From Caenorhabditis elegans (taxonomy: Eukaryota; Nematoda; Chromadorea; Rhabditida; Rhabditidae), in contig NC_003281.10 of the NCBI RefSeq assembly GCF_000002985.6, positions 12,710,001 through 12,774,000 on the forward strand: a stretch of DNA of 64,000 nt. Direction: 5' to 3'. The notes beneath the pieces are model-generated. The model was not told the DNA's origin, did no database searches, and saw only the letters and a program-made list of their open reading frames with translations. The position numbers and the translations under genes are program-made. Position 1 is the stretch's first letter. Each line of letters begins with the position of its first letter. Shown here one piece after another: positions 47,667 through 58,455 of this stretch.

Positions 47667-49619
47667 ATGCCAACTATTCCCAAAAAGTATTTAGCTACTA
47701 CAACACCTTACTACGAAGATGAGACGGGTGATGATCATATTTATATGTTTTTTTTTGAAAACCTTCATAAACACTTTGAATTAGTGACGGTTCTTACTGA
47801 TGTAACTAAACAACTTTATGACATCGCTTCATTCTCCGGATTTTTCCTGAACTTGGTGCACCTTGTGATTCTAACCAGACGGGCTTTGAGAACAAATTTG
47901 GTGTATACTGTGATGATTGGTATTTGTCTCAATGACTTGATTCAATGCTTTTGCACAATTTGCACTTTATTCATGAAATGGGATATTGTGTATAAAGTCG
48001 AGGACTGCATCGAAAAACCATACTTTCACATTTTAACCAACGTCGTGGCGGAAACAGCTCAATACATGAGCAGAAGATGCTCCAGTTTACTTGGACTTTT
48101 CATTGCAGGATTTCGAACAATTTCCGTATTATATCCGATGAGTAATGTTGAGCGTTTGAGTACAAAAACTGGATATTTTACCATTTGTCTAATATCTGGG
48201 CTCTGTGCCGGATGGAGTGCGTTCTACTTTAGTCAGTTTCAAATTAAAAAAGTCGATGGGTATGTTATAGATAATTCTTTAAAGAATGACTAACGGTTTT
48301 GGTGATTTTGAATGTTTTATGAAATTTTGAGATTTACCGCATCGTATAGATTTAAAATACGCCCAAATGAACACATTTTGAAATAAAACTTCTCAAAAAA
48401 CATTCAAAATGTTTTTATGGCGGTTCAAAATTTCGAAACAAAGGGCTAATTTTAGCTGAACTCTTCAATTTTGTTAGGACATTTTTTTCTGTGTCACGAC
48501 GGCCAATAGGTAATTTTTTTTATTGAATAACCCTCCTTTATTACGTATTTCGGTCGTTTATTTCACATTAGTTTAAGCAATAAAGAATGGAAAAAGAAGA
48601 TATTTTTCAGCTGCTGCATCACAGAAAAGCTCGCAAAATTGATCTTAATATTAATGTTTTTTAATTTTAAACCACCTTAAAAGATAAATTTTTGCGAAGT
48701 TTCAATACGAATGTCGTTAACTTATGCACATTTTGAGCCTATACGTTCAAAATAACCAGAACCGTCACGTGTAGTCAGAAAGTCCCATTTCGCTTTGACC
48801 TTCGAAAAATGCGGGAGTCGAGACGCATACATCTCATCTGTTTTTGCATGGTTAAGAGCGTGGTGACGTCACAATTTTTCTGGAAAAATATTGCCGCATT
48901 TTTCGTAGATCAAACCGCAATGAGACAGCCTGACACCACGTGAACCGTTAATCTTCATTCAAAAATAATATCCATTTTCAGATGTTCAGATGAAACTTTA
49001 GATGAACCAATGCGGACAAGCTATGTACCTTATGCATTGATAAAGAAGAAATATGTACTGACATTTCAATTTTTGGATGGATCAATGGCTCTTCTGGTTG
49101 ATGTACTTTACATGCTACTAGTTACATTACTTCTCATAAAGCTGCACAAAACTGCGCGAAAAAGGAAAAATTTAAATAATGACAAGTTAGTGCTACTTTT
49201 TTGAAAACTTGAAAACAACGAGCCCATATAAATTTGAGATCGAGAAACACATCCAAGCTGATCATCCTGATGGCTTGCTCGTTTTGCTGTTCAGAGACTT
49301 TGTACGGATCTTTTTTCCTTGCTGATAAATTCATTTTCGATGGTTACGATGATCGGTAGACCAAACTAACTCGTTATTTTTACGAACTAATAAATATTTT
49401 CGCAGAGAGACGTTCGACAAGGCTCAACCATTTGTTCTAACCTTCCAAATATTCAACTCTGTAGCGCACTGCTTCATCTGCTTTTTCCTCTCTTCACAGT
49501 ACAGGGAAACAGTAAAAGATATGATTTGGTTCAAGAAAACGAAGAAACTGATGGTTTCGGAGAGTTCTGTACACCCAACCACAAGATATACTTCAAGAAC
49601 CTCAACTTTTACTTTTTAA
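47667..49619 (+). CDS. Serpentine chemoreceptor, srw class (F), paralogue of E
   Basis: Model join(47667..48259, 48982..49185, 49239..49355, 49406..49619), 375 aa, same exon structure as the gene at 45348 and clearly a tandem duplicate: identical stretches include 'RTNLVYTVMIGICLNDLIQ', 'YMSRRCSSLLGLFIAGFRT' and 'TLMACSFCCSETLYGS'-like 'ILMACSFCCSETLYGS'. The seven-helix srw layout and the SSQYRETVK end are kept. Divergence is concentrated in the N-terminal ectodomain and C-terminal tail. Intron 1 is 722 bases because of repeat DNA including the palindrome at 48777-48951. The acceptor of exon 3 reads AATTTGAG instead of TTTTCAG, which may lower splicing efficiency. A decayed Helitron begins 23 bases after the stop and holds the nearest AATAAA (49654-49659). 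Confidence 0.82.
48777..48951. repeat. Short palindromic repeat (AAAATGCGGGA type), copy 2
   Basis: Mirrored 'ATTTCGCTTTGACCTTC' and 'GTAGATCAAACCGCAATGAG', with 'AAAATGCGGGAG' and 'TGCCGCATTTTTC' inside; close to 40085-40258. It lies in srw-F intron 1, next to a decayed fold-back (about 48355-48740). Confidence 0.8.
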
Positions 49620-49641
49620 TTTTTTTCATTCGTATTAATCA

Positions 49642-50420
49642 TCATTATTTATTAATAAAAGAATATGGTACTTTCGTTCTAAACAATGTGTGGGAAATTC
49701 AAATTTTCTGAGAAATTATTTTTTTTCCGGGATTTCAAATTTCTAAGAAACATTTTTTGGAGATACCTTCAAATTTTGCGAGAAAATGTTATACGGGAAA
49801 TTCAAATTTTCTGAGAAAAAAAAAACCTTTGTTGGGATACTCATCGTGGCAAGACCCATCGTGGTAAGACCCATCGTGGTGAGACCCAAAATTTTGGCGG
49901 GAAATTTAAATTTTCCGAAAAAATAACCTTTTTCCGGGAAATTCAAATTTTCTGAGAAAACAGTTTTGGCGGAAAGTTCAAATTACCTGATGAAAATGTT
50001 CGGCGGGAAATACGAATTGTCTGAAAAATGTATTTTGGCGGGAACTTCAAATTTTCTGAGAAAATGGTTAGGCGGGTAATTCAAATTTCTGAGAAAAATG
50101 TTAGGCGAAGCGGGAAATTCAAATTTTCTGAGAAATTTTTTTGCTGGAAATTCAAATTTCTGAGAAAAAATACTGACCGAAAATTCAAATTTTCTGAGAA
50201 AAAATACTGACCAGACAGTTTTGGTGGGAAATTCAAATTTTCTGAGAAAACATTTTTAGCGGGACCTTCGAATTTTCTGTGAGAAATGCTAGGCGGGAAA
50301 TTCAAACTTTGTGAGAAATTTTTGGCGGGAAGTTCAAATTTTCTAAGAAATTTTTTGGCCGGAAATTCAAATGTTCTGAAAAAACATTTTTAGCGGGAAC
50401 TTCAAAATCTTGAAAATATT
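49642..50420 (+). mobile_element. Degenerate Helitron-like element 3 with GGCGGGAAATTC minisatellite
   Basis: 'TCATTATTTATTAATAAAAG' at 49642 resembles the 5' terminus of element 1. It is followed by repeated 'GGGAAATTCAAATTTTCTGA' units of 35-45 bp and by 'GACCCATCGTGGT' repeats (about 49845-49890), all also present in element 1. I could not find the 3' hairpin/CTRR end, so the right boundary is approximate. Confidence 0.6.
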
Positions 50421-50683
50421 GTCAAGCCACTTTAAACAACAACTTCCAAAAAAGTATTAGTTTCAATTTTCTGTAATTGCCTACTTACCTACCTACGGTT
50501 TGCCTGCCTACAAGTTTACTTGATTACCTATTTCTTGAATTTTGCCTGCACTGTGGCCAGACAGATTGATGTTTGCAATTTATAGACTTTATTTAGTGCA
50601 CCTGCAGTTGATTAAAAGGTTTCGAGTATCTACGTCAGCCAAAATTTTATTTGAAATGTTGTCAGAGATCAAAAATCATTAAA
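50421..50683. other. Intergenic sequence between element 3 and irld-B
   Basis: AT-rich, with 'CTACTTACCTACCTACGG' near 50481 and a TAGTGCACCTGC block shared with about 46815. No gene is seen. Confidence 0.4.
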
Positions 50684-53600
50684 TTAATACAACTGGAAAA
50701 GTATGGATATACATAATAATAATAATAATAATAAGGCAATCGAGATTTGTCCAGATTCAAACGAAGTTATATTCACTCTTTCACCTGAAACATTTTCCAC
50801 TATACATATAAGGACCCACGTGGTGTCAAACCGTAATGGCGCAGCCTGACACCACCAAGGGTGTCAATTCCCGTTTCCCGTTTTTCCCGTTGTCCCGTTT
50901 TTGGGGTGTTTTCACGGGAACGGGAATTCCCGTTGTCCCGTTTTTGGGGTGTTTTCACGGGAACGGGAATTCCCGTTGTCCCGTTTTTAAAATTTTCACG
51001 GGAACGGGACATTTTCCCTCATTTTTTGGCTTTTTAAATATCTGTTTAATATTGAAAAAATCGATAAAAATGTTTATAATGCAGTTTTTTTTATAATTTG
51101 CCTCGAATACACTAAAATTTACGCCAACTATGCACTCTTTTTTTTAAACCGCCCAGTTTGTCCCGTTTTTTAAAATAAAATAATATACCGCAGTTACTTC
51201 CAATGTATGTCAAGTTCACTCTAATCATCAAATTGGGCGTACTATAATGTGCTCCAAATAGTTGGCAATTAGTGGATTTGAACAGATCCGGGTGGTTGTC
51301 TTGTATGATTGCAGTTCGATTTCCGTTTGTAATTACGTTCTAAATAATAAACTGATAAGATTAAGCATTAAAGTATTATATTACCTCAACTCCATTCAAT
51401 CCAACTTTTCTTAAATTTGGATTCGAATATATTTGAATAACGGGAAAGTCTGTTACATCACCATTCAATGCACCAATAAACTTAATTTTATCCAGAGAAG
51501 CCAAACTAGTAAGATTTGTGTTCTTCACAGTCACAGTCCCAAATAAATATTCTGTATACTTTAATTTTGATAAGTATTTTTCATCACCTTCCCCGTTTAT
51601 CACTAAATCTCCAATGATAACGAGACATATCTCGGGCAATTTACTCATTGACTCAAAAATGCAATTTTGATAGTCATCTAACTTCCCAGGATTTGTGCAA
51701 AGTTTCGCTTGAATGTTAATAGTTGAAATGCCATAGAACAGAAAGTACCTCATCTCGGATAATGTTAAACAGAAATCTGGGTTTAGATTTTCAAAATTGA
51801 AATATTTAATTTCATCATCCCATGTATAATAAGGATCTGTCATGTCAACAACACCCTGAAATTTGAAATAATGTGCTGTTAAAAACCGAGTTTGTGTACT
51901 CCGCGTGGATTTATTTAAATGCACGATGTCCCAGTTTTTAGCTAAAATACTTGATTTATTTAGCATCTTTTTTTACGATTAAAAAAAATTTAAAATCAAA
52001 ATCAATAAGGCACCAAATCATGATCTACTTTTTTCATAGAAAACAGTTTTGACTGGAAATTCAAATTATTTGAGAAATATTTTATGACGGGAAATTCAAA
52101 TTTTCTGATAAATATTTTATGGCGGTAAATTCAAATTATTTGCGAGATATTTTTTGGCGGAAAATTCAAATTATTGGAGAAATATTTTTTGGCTGGAAAT
52201 TCAAATTTTCTGAGAAATATTTTTTGGCGGGAAATTCAAATTTTTTAAGAAAATATTTTGGCGGGAAATTCAAAATATTTGAGAAATATTTTTTGGCAGG
52301 AAATTCAAATTATTTGAGAAATATTTTATGGCGGAAAATTCAAATTATTTGCGAGATATTTTTTGGCGGGAAATTCAAATTATTTGAGAAATATTTTATG
52401 GCGGGAAATTCAAATTTTCTGAGAAATATTTTATGGCGGGAAATTCAAATTTTCTGAGAAATATTTTATGGCGGTAAATTCAAATTATTTGCGAGATATT
52501 TTTTGGCGGAAAATTCAAATTATTGGAGAAATATTTTTTGGCTGGAAATTCAAATTTTCTGAGAAATATTTTATGGCGGAAAATTCAAATTATTTGCGAG
52601 ATATTTTTTAGCGGGAAATTCAAATTATTTGAGAAATATTTTATGGCGGGAAATTCAAATTATTTGAGAAATATTTTTTGGCGGGAAATCTGAATAATCT
52701 TGAAATTATTTTCAAGCCAATTTTTTTTTTGATTGGACACTTATAAATGCCAAAAGTTACAAAAATACACGTTTTTGTATTTCTCACATGACTCATTTTC
52801 AAAATCACATTCCCCCTTACCGTCAGCTTCGGTAATCCAAGCCGAATCATTTCCGGATTATCTTGAAGATTCAAGACTATACTCCTATTAATCATATCCT
52901 TGCTGTATCGAATAATTTGCAACTTTTTTAAAAACGATAAATTTCGCAGATTTGTGCCACGAACATCGATATTTCCTCGAATCAGCGTGATCTTCGAGAA
53001 AGGAGCAAGATCAAAAGTTTCATTGATATTTGATAATTCTAGGCCAGAATCTAGAGTTTTACATTTGGAGTATTGTTGGACATCTGATATATTGATTTTC
53101 CCACCGATACATCCTAAAACATCGAATTTATTATTTTTCTGTAACTGCACGGGGTTCTGGCCTTCCTCTTTGAATTTTTCGCGCTCCATTGACAATCGCC
53201 CACCGGACAATGCGTGGGAAAGCCGTACACTCTACACGGACAAGTACTGTTAGTTTTACACAACTAAAATCGAGCCTCGACGCGACACGCAACGCGCCGT
53301 AAATCTACCCCAGACATAGCCAAGCCAAAATGGCCTAGTTCGGGAAACTCTTCCATTCCAATTTATGAGGGAACCCAGAAATCCGTATAACTGTCATGTT
53401 CTCACCACAATCCTTCAAATTCCCTTTGACAAGAAGCTCATTGTACATGTGTAAAAATCCACCATCACAAGAAACTTCAAGCTTCGGGTTGTTCTCAATA
53501 CGAACTTCACACTCCTGATCACCCAGGTCCCGGTACAAGTAGAGATCGTATAGCATACTAGAGTCATTCAGTTGTGAGTTGTTTCGTATGTGAACGCCGT

Positions 53601-54341
53601 CTGAAACCAACGGGCTAAAAAAAATAAAAAATAATAAAACAAATTGTTTTATGACGTAGAGCATTTTTTTTATTGCTTTATTAGACTCAAAATTGTCTGA
53701 AAACACCGAATTTTGTAATGAACCTTCTTGGAAAATTCTCGAAAAAAAGTTATGACGGCTCAAACAATGGCCTAGAATAGCCGTTTTCAACTCGATTTAG
53801 GTATTTTAAAGTCGATGGATGGCGAGATTTTGTCTAAAAATTGTAAAAATCTCGCCATCCATCGACTTTAACTTACCTACACCACCTTTAATAGGAATAT
53901 CTAAACTTACACACATCACACGCAACATTGAAGTTTCCTTTTTCCTTATTCGCTGTAAAAACCGAAAGGCTTGTCAGGTCGGTATTTACAATACTAAATC
54001 CTCCTTTAAGCGTTCTCATTTTCTCAAATGCTTTCTTCATTTGCTCCACAGTTAGATCAGTTTCAGAATCAATATATATAATTCCACATACTTCTTTACA
54101 CTTTGGGAATAATTTGATTGTCACTGAGTTTAACCGGGTTTCATTGAAACTGCAAGACTCTTCTGGAAAAAAAAGAAATTTTAAACACAAACCAGGGGCA
54201 AACCAGGGAAATTGCTGACTTACTACATTGGAAAAAGTTGAAAACTTGGTCCAAGTCAAATCTTCGAGTTGAAAGAATATCGGAACTTGTTAAAACGCTC
54301 GAAAAGAGAGCTGGAATGAACAGGCGAATATTTCTTCTCAT
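50684..54341 (-). CDS. Insulin/EGF-receptor L-domain (irld-type) protein B
   Basis: Model complement(join(50684..50784, 51189..51339, 51385..51855, 52821..53113, 53406..53600, 53911..54162, 54224..54341)), 526 aa. Exon count, most phases and total length equal those of the gene at 37899-40927, its closest relative here: signal peptide 'MRRNIRLFIPALFSSVLTSS', 'IIYIDSETDLTVEQMKKAFE', 'VRIENNPKLEVSCD', 'GNIDVRGTNLRNLSFLKKLQ', 'LNLQDNPEMIRLGLP', 'VTVKNTNLTSLASLDKI', 'NRTAIIQDNHPDLFKS', 'RVNLTYIGSNCG'. The C-terminal hydrophobic anchor contains five consecutive Leu coded by a TAA-complement microsatellite. Introns 3 and 4 have been invaded by a dispersed repeat and a minisatellite. It is head-to-head with the gene at 54553 (211 bp between ATGs). 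Extracellular or membrane-anchored by inference. Confidence 0.85.
50865..51010. repeat. CCCGTTGTCCCGTTTTTGGG tandem repeat (irld-B intron 6)
   Basis: Three units of about 50 bp combining 'TTCCCGTTGTCCCGTTTTTG' and 'TTTTCACGGGAACGGGAA', each a near-palindrome (CCCGT against ACGGG). A further CCCGTTTTT remnant is near 51160. Confidence 0.85.
52040..52700 (+). repeat. GGCGGGAAATTCAAATTATTTGAGAAATATTTT minisatellite (irld-B intron 4)
   Basis: About 19 units of 34-36 bp with variants TTATTTGAG, TTTTCTGAG and TTATTTGCGAG. A group of five units near 52120-52230 recurs in the same order near 52460-52580, showing segmental amplification. Related units occur in Helitron elements 1 and 3. Confidence 0.9.
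53148..53392 (+). repeat. Dispersed repeat copy in irld-B intron 3
   Basis: Block order CACGGGGTTCTGGCCTTCCT, GTGGGAAAGCCGTACACT, CGCAACGCGCCGTAAATCTA, AAATGGCCTAGTTCGG, ending AGAAATCCGT. It fills most of the 292-base intron. Confidence 0.8.
53807..53872. repeat. Compact hairpin (irld-B intron 2)
   Basis: 'AAAGTCGATGGATGGCGAGA' is followed about 20 bases later by its complement 'TCTCGCCATCCATCGACTTT'. It lies between exons 3 and 2 (minus-strand order). Confidence 0.8.
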
Positions 54342-54399
54342 TTGGACTGTGATTTAAGCTTTGTAAGATCGAAAACTTGAGAGGCAACAGTAGGTAGGA

Positions 54400-54419
54400 A
54401 TTATCCGCCGAGTCACGAG
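54400..54419. promoter_or_regulatory. Conserved motif in bidirectional irld B/D promoter
   Basis: 'ATTATCCGCCGAGTCACGAG' lies midway between the ATGs at 54341 (minus) and 54553 (plus), matching 41006-41025 at 17 of 20 positions while the flanks have largely diverged. Confidence 0.5.
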
Positions 54420-54552
54420 AAAAACTAAATGCTCATTGTGAGCATAAAAATATATAATTAGAACTTTGAAATTTGTCATTTACCAGACAAATCTTTCTGC
54501 CCTTACACTTCAATATTCTCTAGTTCTAAAAAAAAGTTCTAAAAAAAAAAAG

Positions 54553-57500
54553 ATGTATTCATGTATTTCCCTGCTAAAATATTTATTTTGCATGTCAATT
54601 CTTTCAAATTGCATGGCAGATAGAGCAAATGATGTTCAAAAAGCTTTAAGTTATTACAAGATTAGTAAGTTTCAAGAGTGGGCGGCAAACAATTTTTCCG
54701 GCAAACCGGCAAATTGGCAAATTGCCGGAACTAAAAATTTCCATCAAATCAGCAAACCGGCAAATTGAAGATTAGCCGAATTTGCCGGAAAACCTGCTCA
54801 TATATCTATTTTGAAAAGTAAGCAAATTCTATGAAAATATCTAATGAAAACGGGATAAAAATTTGTTTCCGTGGCAAATTGATATCCAGCAAACGGCAAA
54901 TCGGCAAATCGGCAAATTGCCGGAATTGAAAATTTCCGGCAAAGCGGAAAACCGACAATTTGCCCACTTTCCGATTTTGCCGGGAATAATATATTTGGCG
55001 ATTGCCACCCACCCCTGTTCTGATTTATATAGTGTTAAATTTTTAAAAGCTCCAATTTGAAAATTTAATTGACTAGTTTTTTTCCAGATGAAACGTGTGT
55101 CTTCAACGAAACAGAAATCAACTCAAAAACTATCAAAAAATTTCCCAAGTGTGATAGAGTTTATGGCATCATTTTCATTGATTCAAATACTGATTTAACA
55201 GTTTTTCAATTGAAAGAGGCATTCAAATATATGAAGAGTCTAGTTGGCGGCCTTATGATTGAAGACACTACAAATCTGACAAATCTCAACATTTTCGCAA
55301 CAGAAAACTCTTCCTTTTGGATTGCGTGTGCTACATGTATCAGAACAATTTTCAAATAATAATAATAATATATTGCCTACTTTCAGATGGAGTATTCATA
55401 CGGAACAACACACAATTGGTAGACTACAGTATACTTGACAAAATTCATTTGTATAAACCATCTAAACGTGAGGAATGTGAATATCGAATTGAGAATAACC
55501 CTAAACTTGACGTTTCTTGTGAAGACAACAATTTATATACGTATACGTATTTACAAGTGACAGGAAATTTGAGAGATTGTGGTAAGATATTTAGTTGAAA
55601 GTTAGGTGGGGCAACTAAATAAATTAGTAAATGTTGTGGATAACTTTTTGTTATTAAAATTTTATTCATGAAAACACTCAAGTTTTGAAATTATGGAACA
55701 TATCTCAAATTTTGGCATTTTTGGCAAATTACCAAAAATATGTATAGCAATATATCAAAAATGCGGTATTTCTTGGTAAACTGCAAAACTTTTAGTATAT
55801 GACAATTTGACAATTTTCCAAACGTATGGAACTTTACCTAGAATTTGGCAAATAAACGAAAGTTTGGCAATTTGGCCAGTCACCAAAAATATAAAAATAT
55901 CCTAAAAATTTGAATTTTTTGGCAATTAAGCCATTTTTCAAAAACTGACAATTTATCAACAATGTGGCAAGTTTTCACTTTTTTGACAATTTAACACAAA
56001 TTTGACAATTTTCCAAATTTCTTGGCAATTTTCCAAACATATGGAACTTTACCTAAAATTTGGAAATGTTCCAAAAAATATGGCAATTTTCCGAAGAAAT
56101 GCAAATTTGCCGAAAAATTGGCAATATATCAAAACGAAACGAAATTTTACAAATACTTGGCAATTTCCAAAACATATGGAACTTTACCTAAAAATAAGCA
56201 ATTTTCCAAAAGTTTTGCCAATTTTCCAAAAATATGGCAATTTACCAAAATTATGGCGATTTTCTCAAAAATTTGGCAATTTACAAAAAATATGGCAGTT
56301 TTCCGAAAATTCAGGAATTATCCAAAAAATTGGCAATGTACCAAATTAACCAAAAGCATGTTAAAAAATTTGGCAATTTTCCAAAATTTTGACAATTTAA
56401 ACATTTCAAGTTCAATTTAAAAAATTAAGGTAAACTATTTTATGAAACTAATATAACTTCAAAATTCGCTCACCTAGTTCACCTTTAAAATAATAATTTT
56501 CTAAAAACAAAACATTGTTAATTTCAGGATGTCAAGGTACAATAAGAAATGTATCTTCTCCAGAACATTATGAGACATGTAATACATTATATGGCGGCTT
56601 GCAGCTAAATTCAACCTCAAATATATCAAATCTACCAATGTTAAGAAATGTCATAACTATGAAGGGATTAATTAATATCGAAAACACCAGCATTCAAGAT
56701 CTATCATTTTTTCAAAGTCTGACAACTATAAAATATCGAAATGTAGAATCTGTTGTAATCAATCTTCGCAATAATTCACAGATGACACGATTAGGAATGG
56801 GGTTGCCAAATCAGGAATTTTCGGTATTTTTACTTTAAAAAAAGTTAGGTTTGGGATGCGGGGGCGTCTTTAACCCGCCTCAAGACTTGAGGCTCAAGTA
56901 ACACGGATTTCTGGCTTCTGGCTTCATAAATTGAAATAGAAGAGTTTGCCGAACAAGCCATTTTGGCTCGGCCATATCTTGGGTAGATTTACGGCGCGTT
57001 GCGTGTCGCGTCGCGGCTCGATTGTAAAATCGATTGTAAAACTATTTGTGCGTGGGGATTACATGACTTTCCCACACGTTGTCCGACAGGCGATTGTCAA
57101 TGGAGCGCGAAAAATTCAATGAGGAAGGCCAGAACCCCGTGAAATAACACCTGACATAGTTAAAAATTATTTAAATAGTCTAATTTAAAAAGTTTTCAGG
57201 ACATTTCTAGTGTATACAATGGCCAAGAATATACCCTGGTAAACTTTGAAAACTTGCATGGAGATTTTTGCTTGACAATCTCGGAAGTTATTTTTTATTT
57301 CTGGTTTTGCACACTTTCCGTAAAGAATTTCCATGCGAAACTTTGTGACGAGCAAGACCCAAAACATGTTATATGTCACTTTGAATCGTTGAAATCGTTA
57401 CCGAACAATTGTGATGTAATAATTGGAAATTTGATAATTGATGCTGGCGATGAAGAATTTATTTCAAAAGTGAAAGCTACCAAATATCTGATTGGAACAC

Positions 57501-58455
57501 TGATAATAAGAAATACAAATCTGAAAAAGATTGATACTTTGTCTGAATTGCTTCTGATTTGTTCTTTTAATGGTAAGTCGGTGGAAGTTTTGCTTTTTAC
57601 GTTTTTATTTTCATTGATTTTTGATTCACAGATTTTTGGGTTCCCTCATAAACGGAAGAGTTTGCCAAACTAGGTCACTTTGGCTTGGCCATATCTGAGG
57701 TAGATTTACGGCGCGTTGCGTGTCGCGTCGCGGCTCGATTGTAAAACTAAATGAATTTGTCCGTGTGGAGTACACGACTTTCCCACGCGTTGTCCGGCGG
57801 GCGCACGGGGTTCTGACCTTCGTGTACTCCTCACGGACAAATACATGTAGTTCTACAGCTAAAATCGAGCCGCGTCACGCAACGCGCCGTAAATCTACCC
57901 CAGATATGGCCGAGCCAAAATGGCCTAGTTCGCGGCAAACTCTTCCATTTCAATTTATGAGGGAAGCCAGAAATCCGTGCGGGTAATTGTCAATGGAGCG
58001 CAAAAAATTCAATGAGGAAGGTCAGAACCCCCGTGATTGATTTTCAGATGCTGTGCCACTCGTTCAAATACATTCGAATAAACAAATGAAAAAAGCTAAT
58101 TTGGGAAGAGTGATCGTAAGTACCGATTCATCGAAATTTTAATATTGATTGGAATATTTAAGAATCTGGTAACAGGAGGTGAAAGAATCGCCATTATCCA
58201 AGATAATCACCCGGATTTGTTCAAATCAAGGGAATGCGACTTATTTCCTTACTTATACACTTTTGTTAATTTGACATATATCGGAGGAAACTGTGGTAGG
58301 TCGTATCAAAATGAAGACATTGAGTTCTAAATCATACTAAAAAAATTTTTTTTTTTTCAGGAGAAAGAGTTAATATTACATTTTCAATTGCAACACCACT
58401 CTCCATTATTTCAGCATTCATTTTGTCAAGTTTAGCTTATGCAATTAATTTTTAA
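54553..58455 (+). CDS. Insulin/EGF-receptor L-domain (irld-type) protein D
   Basis: Model join(54553..54664, 55088..55336, 55387..55581, 56528..56823, 57200..57572, 58048..58115, 58163..58295, 58361..58455), 506 aa, phases consistent. Signal peptide and stem ('LLKYLFCMSILSNCMADRAN', 'DVQKALSYYKI'), first L-domain unit ('ETCVFNETEINSKTIKKFPK', 'IIFIDSNTDLTVFQLKEAFK', 'YRIENNPKLDVSCE'), later units ('INIENTSIQDLSFFQSL', 'LRNNSQMTRLGMGLP', 'GTLIIRNTNLKKIDTLSEL', 'AIIQDNHPDLFKSRECDLF', 'NLTYIGGNCG'), and a hydrophobic terminal anchor ('PLSIISAFILSSLAYAINF'). It is the full-length counterpart of the short gene at 41109. Introns 1, 3, 4 and 5 hold minisatellites or dispersed-repeat copies, yet every splice site looks normal. 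AATAAA lies at 58480. Part of the gene is duplicated downstream (58609-59255). Confidence 0.85.
54690..55015. repeat. CCGGCAAATTGGCAAATTGCC repeats (irld-D intron 1)
   Basis: Two clusters (54690-54800, 54890-54990) of 'GGCAAATTGCCGGAA' units, related to the minisatellites in ssl-1 introns 6, 10 and 12 but in the opposite orientation. Confidence 0.8.
55700..56400 (+). repeat. TTGGCAATTTTCCAAAAATATGG minisatellite (irld-D intron 3)
   Basis: About 20 degenerate units of 28-36 bp with 'TGGCAATTTTCCAAAAATAT' or 'TGGCAATTTACCAAA'. A higher-order repeat with 'ATATGGAACTTTACCTA' is at about 55825, 56040 and 56175. Open frames across it are repeat artefacts. Confidence 0.88.
56905..57145 (-). repeat. 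Dispersed repeat copy (irld-D intron 4)
   Basis: Reverse orientation of the copy at 53148: 'CACGGATTTCTGGC', 'GTAGATTTACGGCGCGTTGC', then 'GAGGAAGGCCAGAACCCCGT'. It was one partner in the duplication that produced 58609-59012. Confidence 0.8.
57640..58035. repeat. Two dispersed repeat copies in inverted orientation (irld-D intron 5)
   Basis: The first runs 'GTTCCCTCATAAACGGAAGA' to about 57810 in the reverse orientation, the second from 'CACGGGGTTCTGACCTTCGT' to about 57980 forward, followed by a reverse stub 'CAATGAGGAAGGTCAGAACC'. Together they could fold into a hairpin within the intron. Confidence 0.75.

Noticed and set aside
52040..52700. Regular direct repeats resembling a CRISPR array
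   Set aside because: Units are contiguous and degenerate with no unique spacers, and the host is a nematode; this is a minisatellite. The same applies to 24570-24750 and 21860-22430.
56002..56420. Overlapping open frames in the TTGGCAATTTTCC array
   Set aside because: Two different frames give equally repetitive proteins, and the region lies inside an irld intron with good splice sites.
57185..57379. Minus-strand ORF (MTYNMFWVLL...) repeated at 58809-59003
   Set aside because: It is antisense to irld-D exon 5; the second copy exists only because the segment is duplicated.
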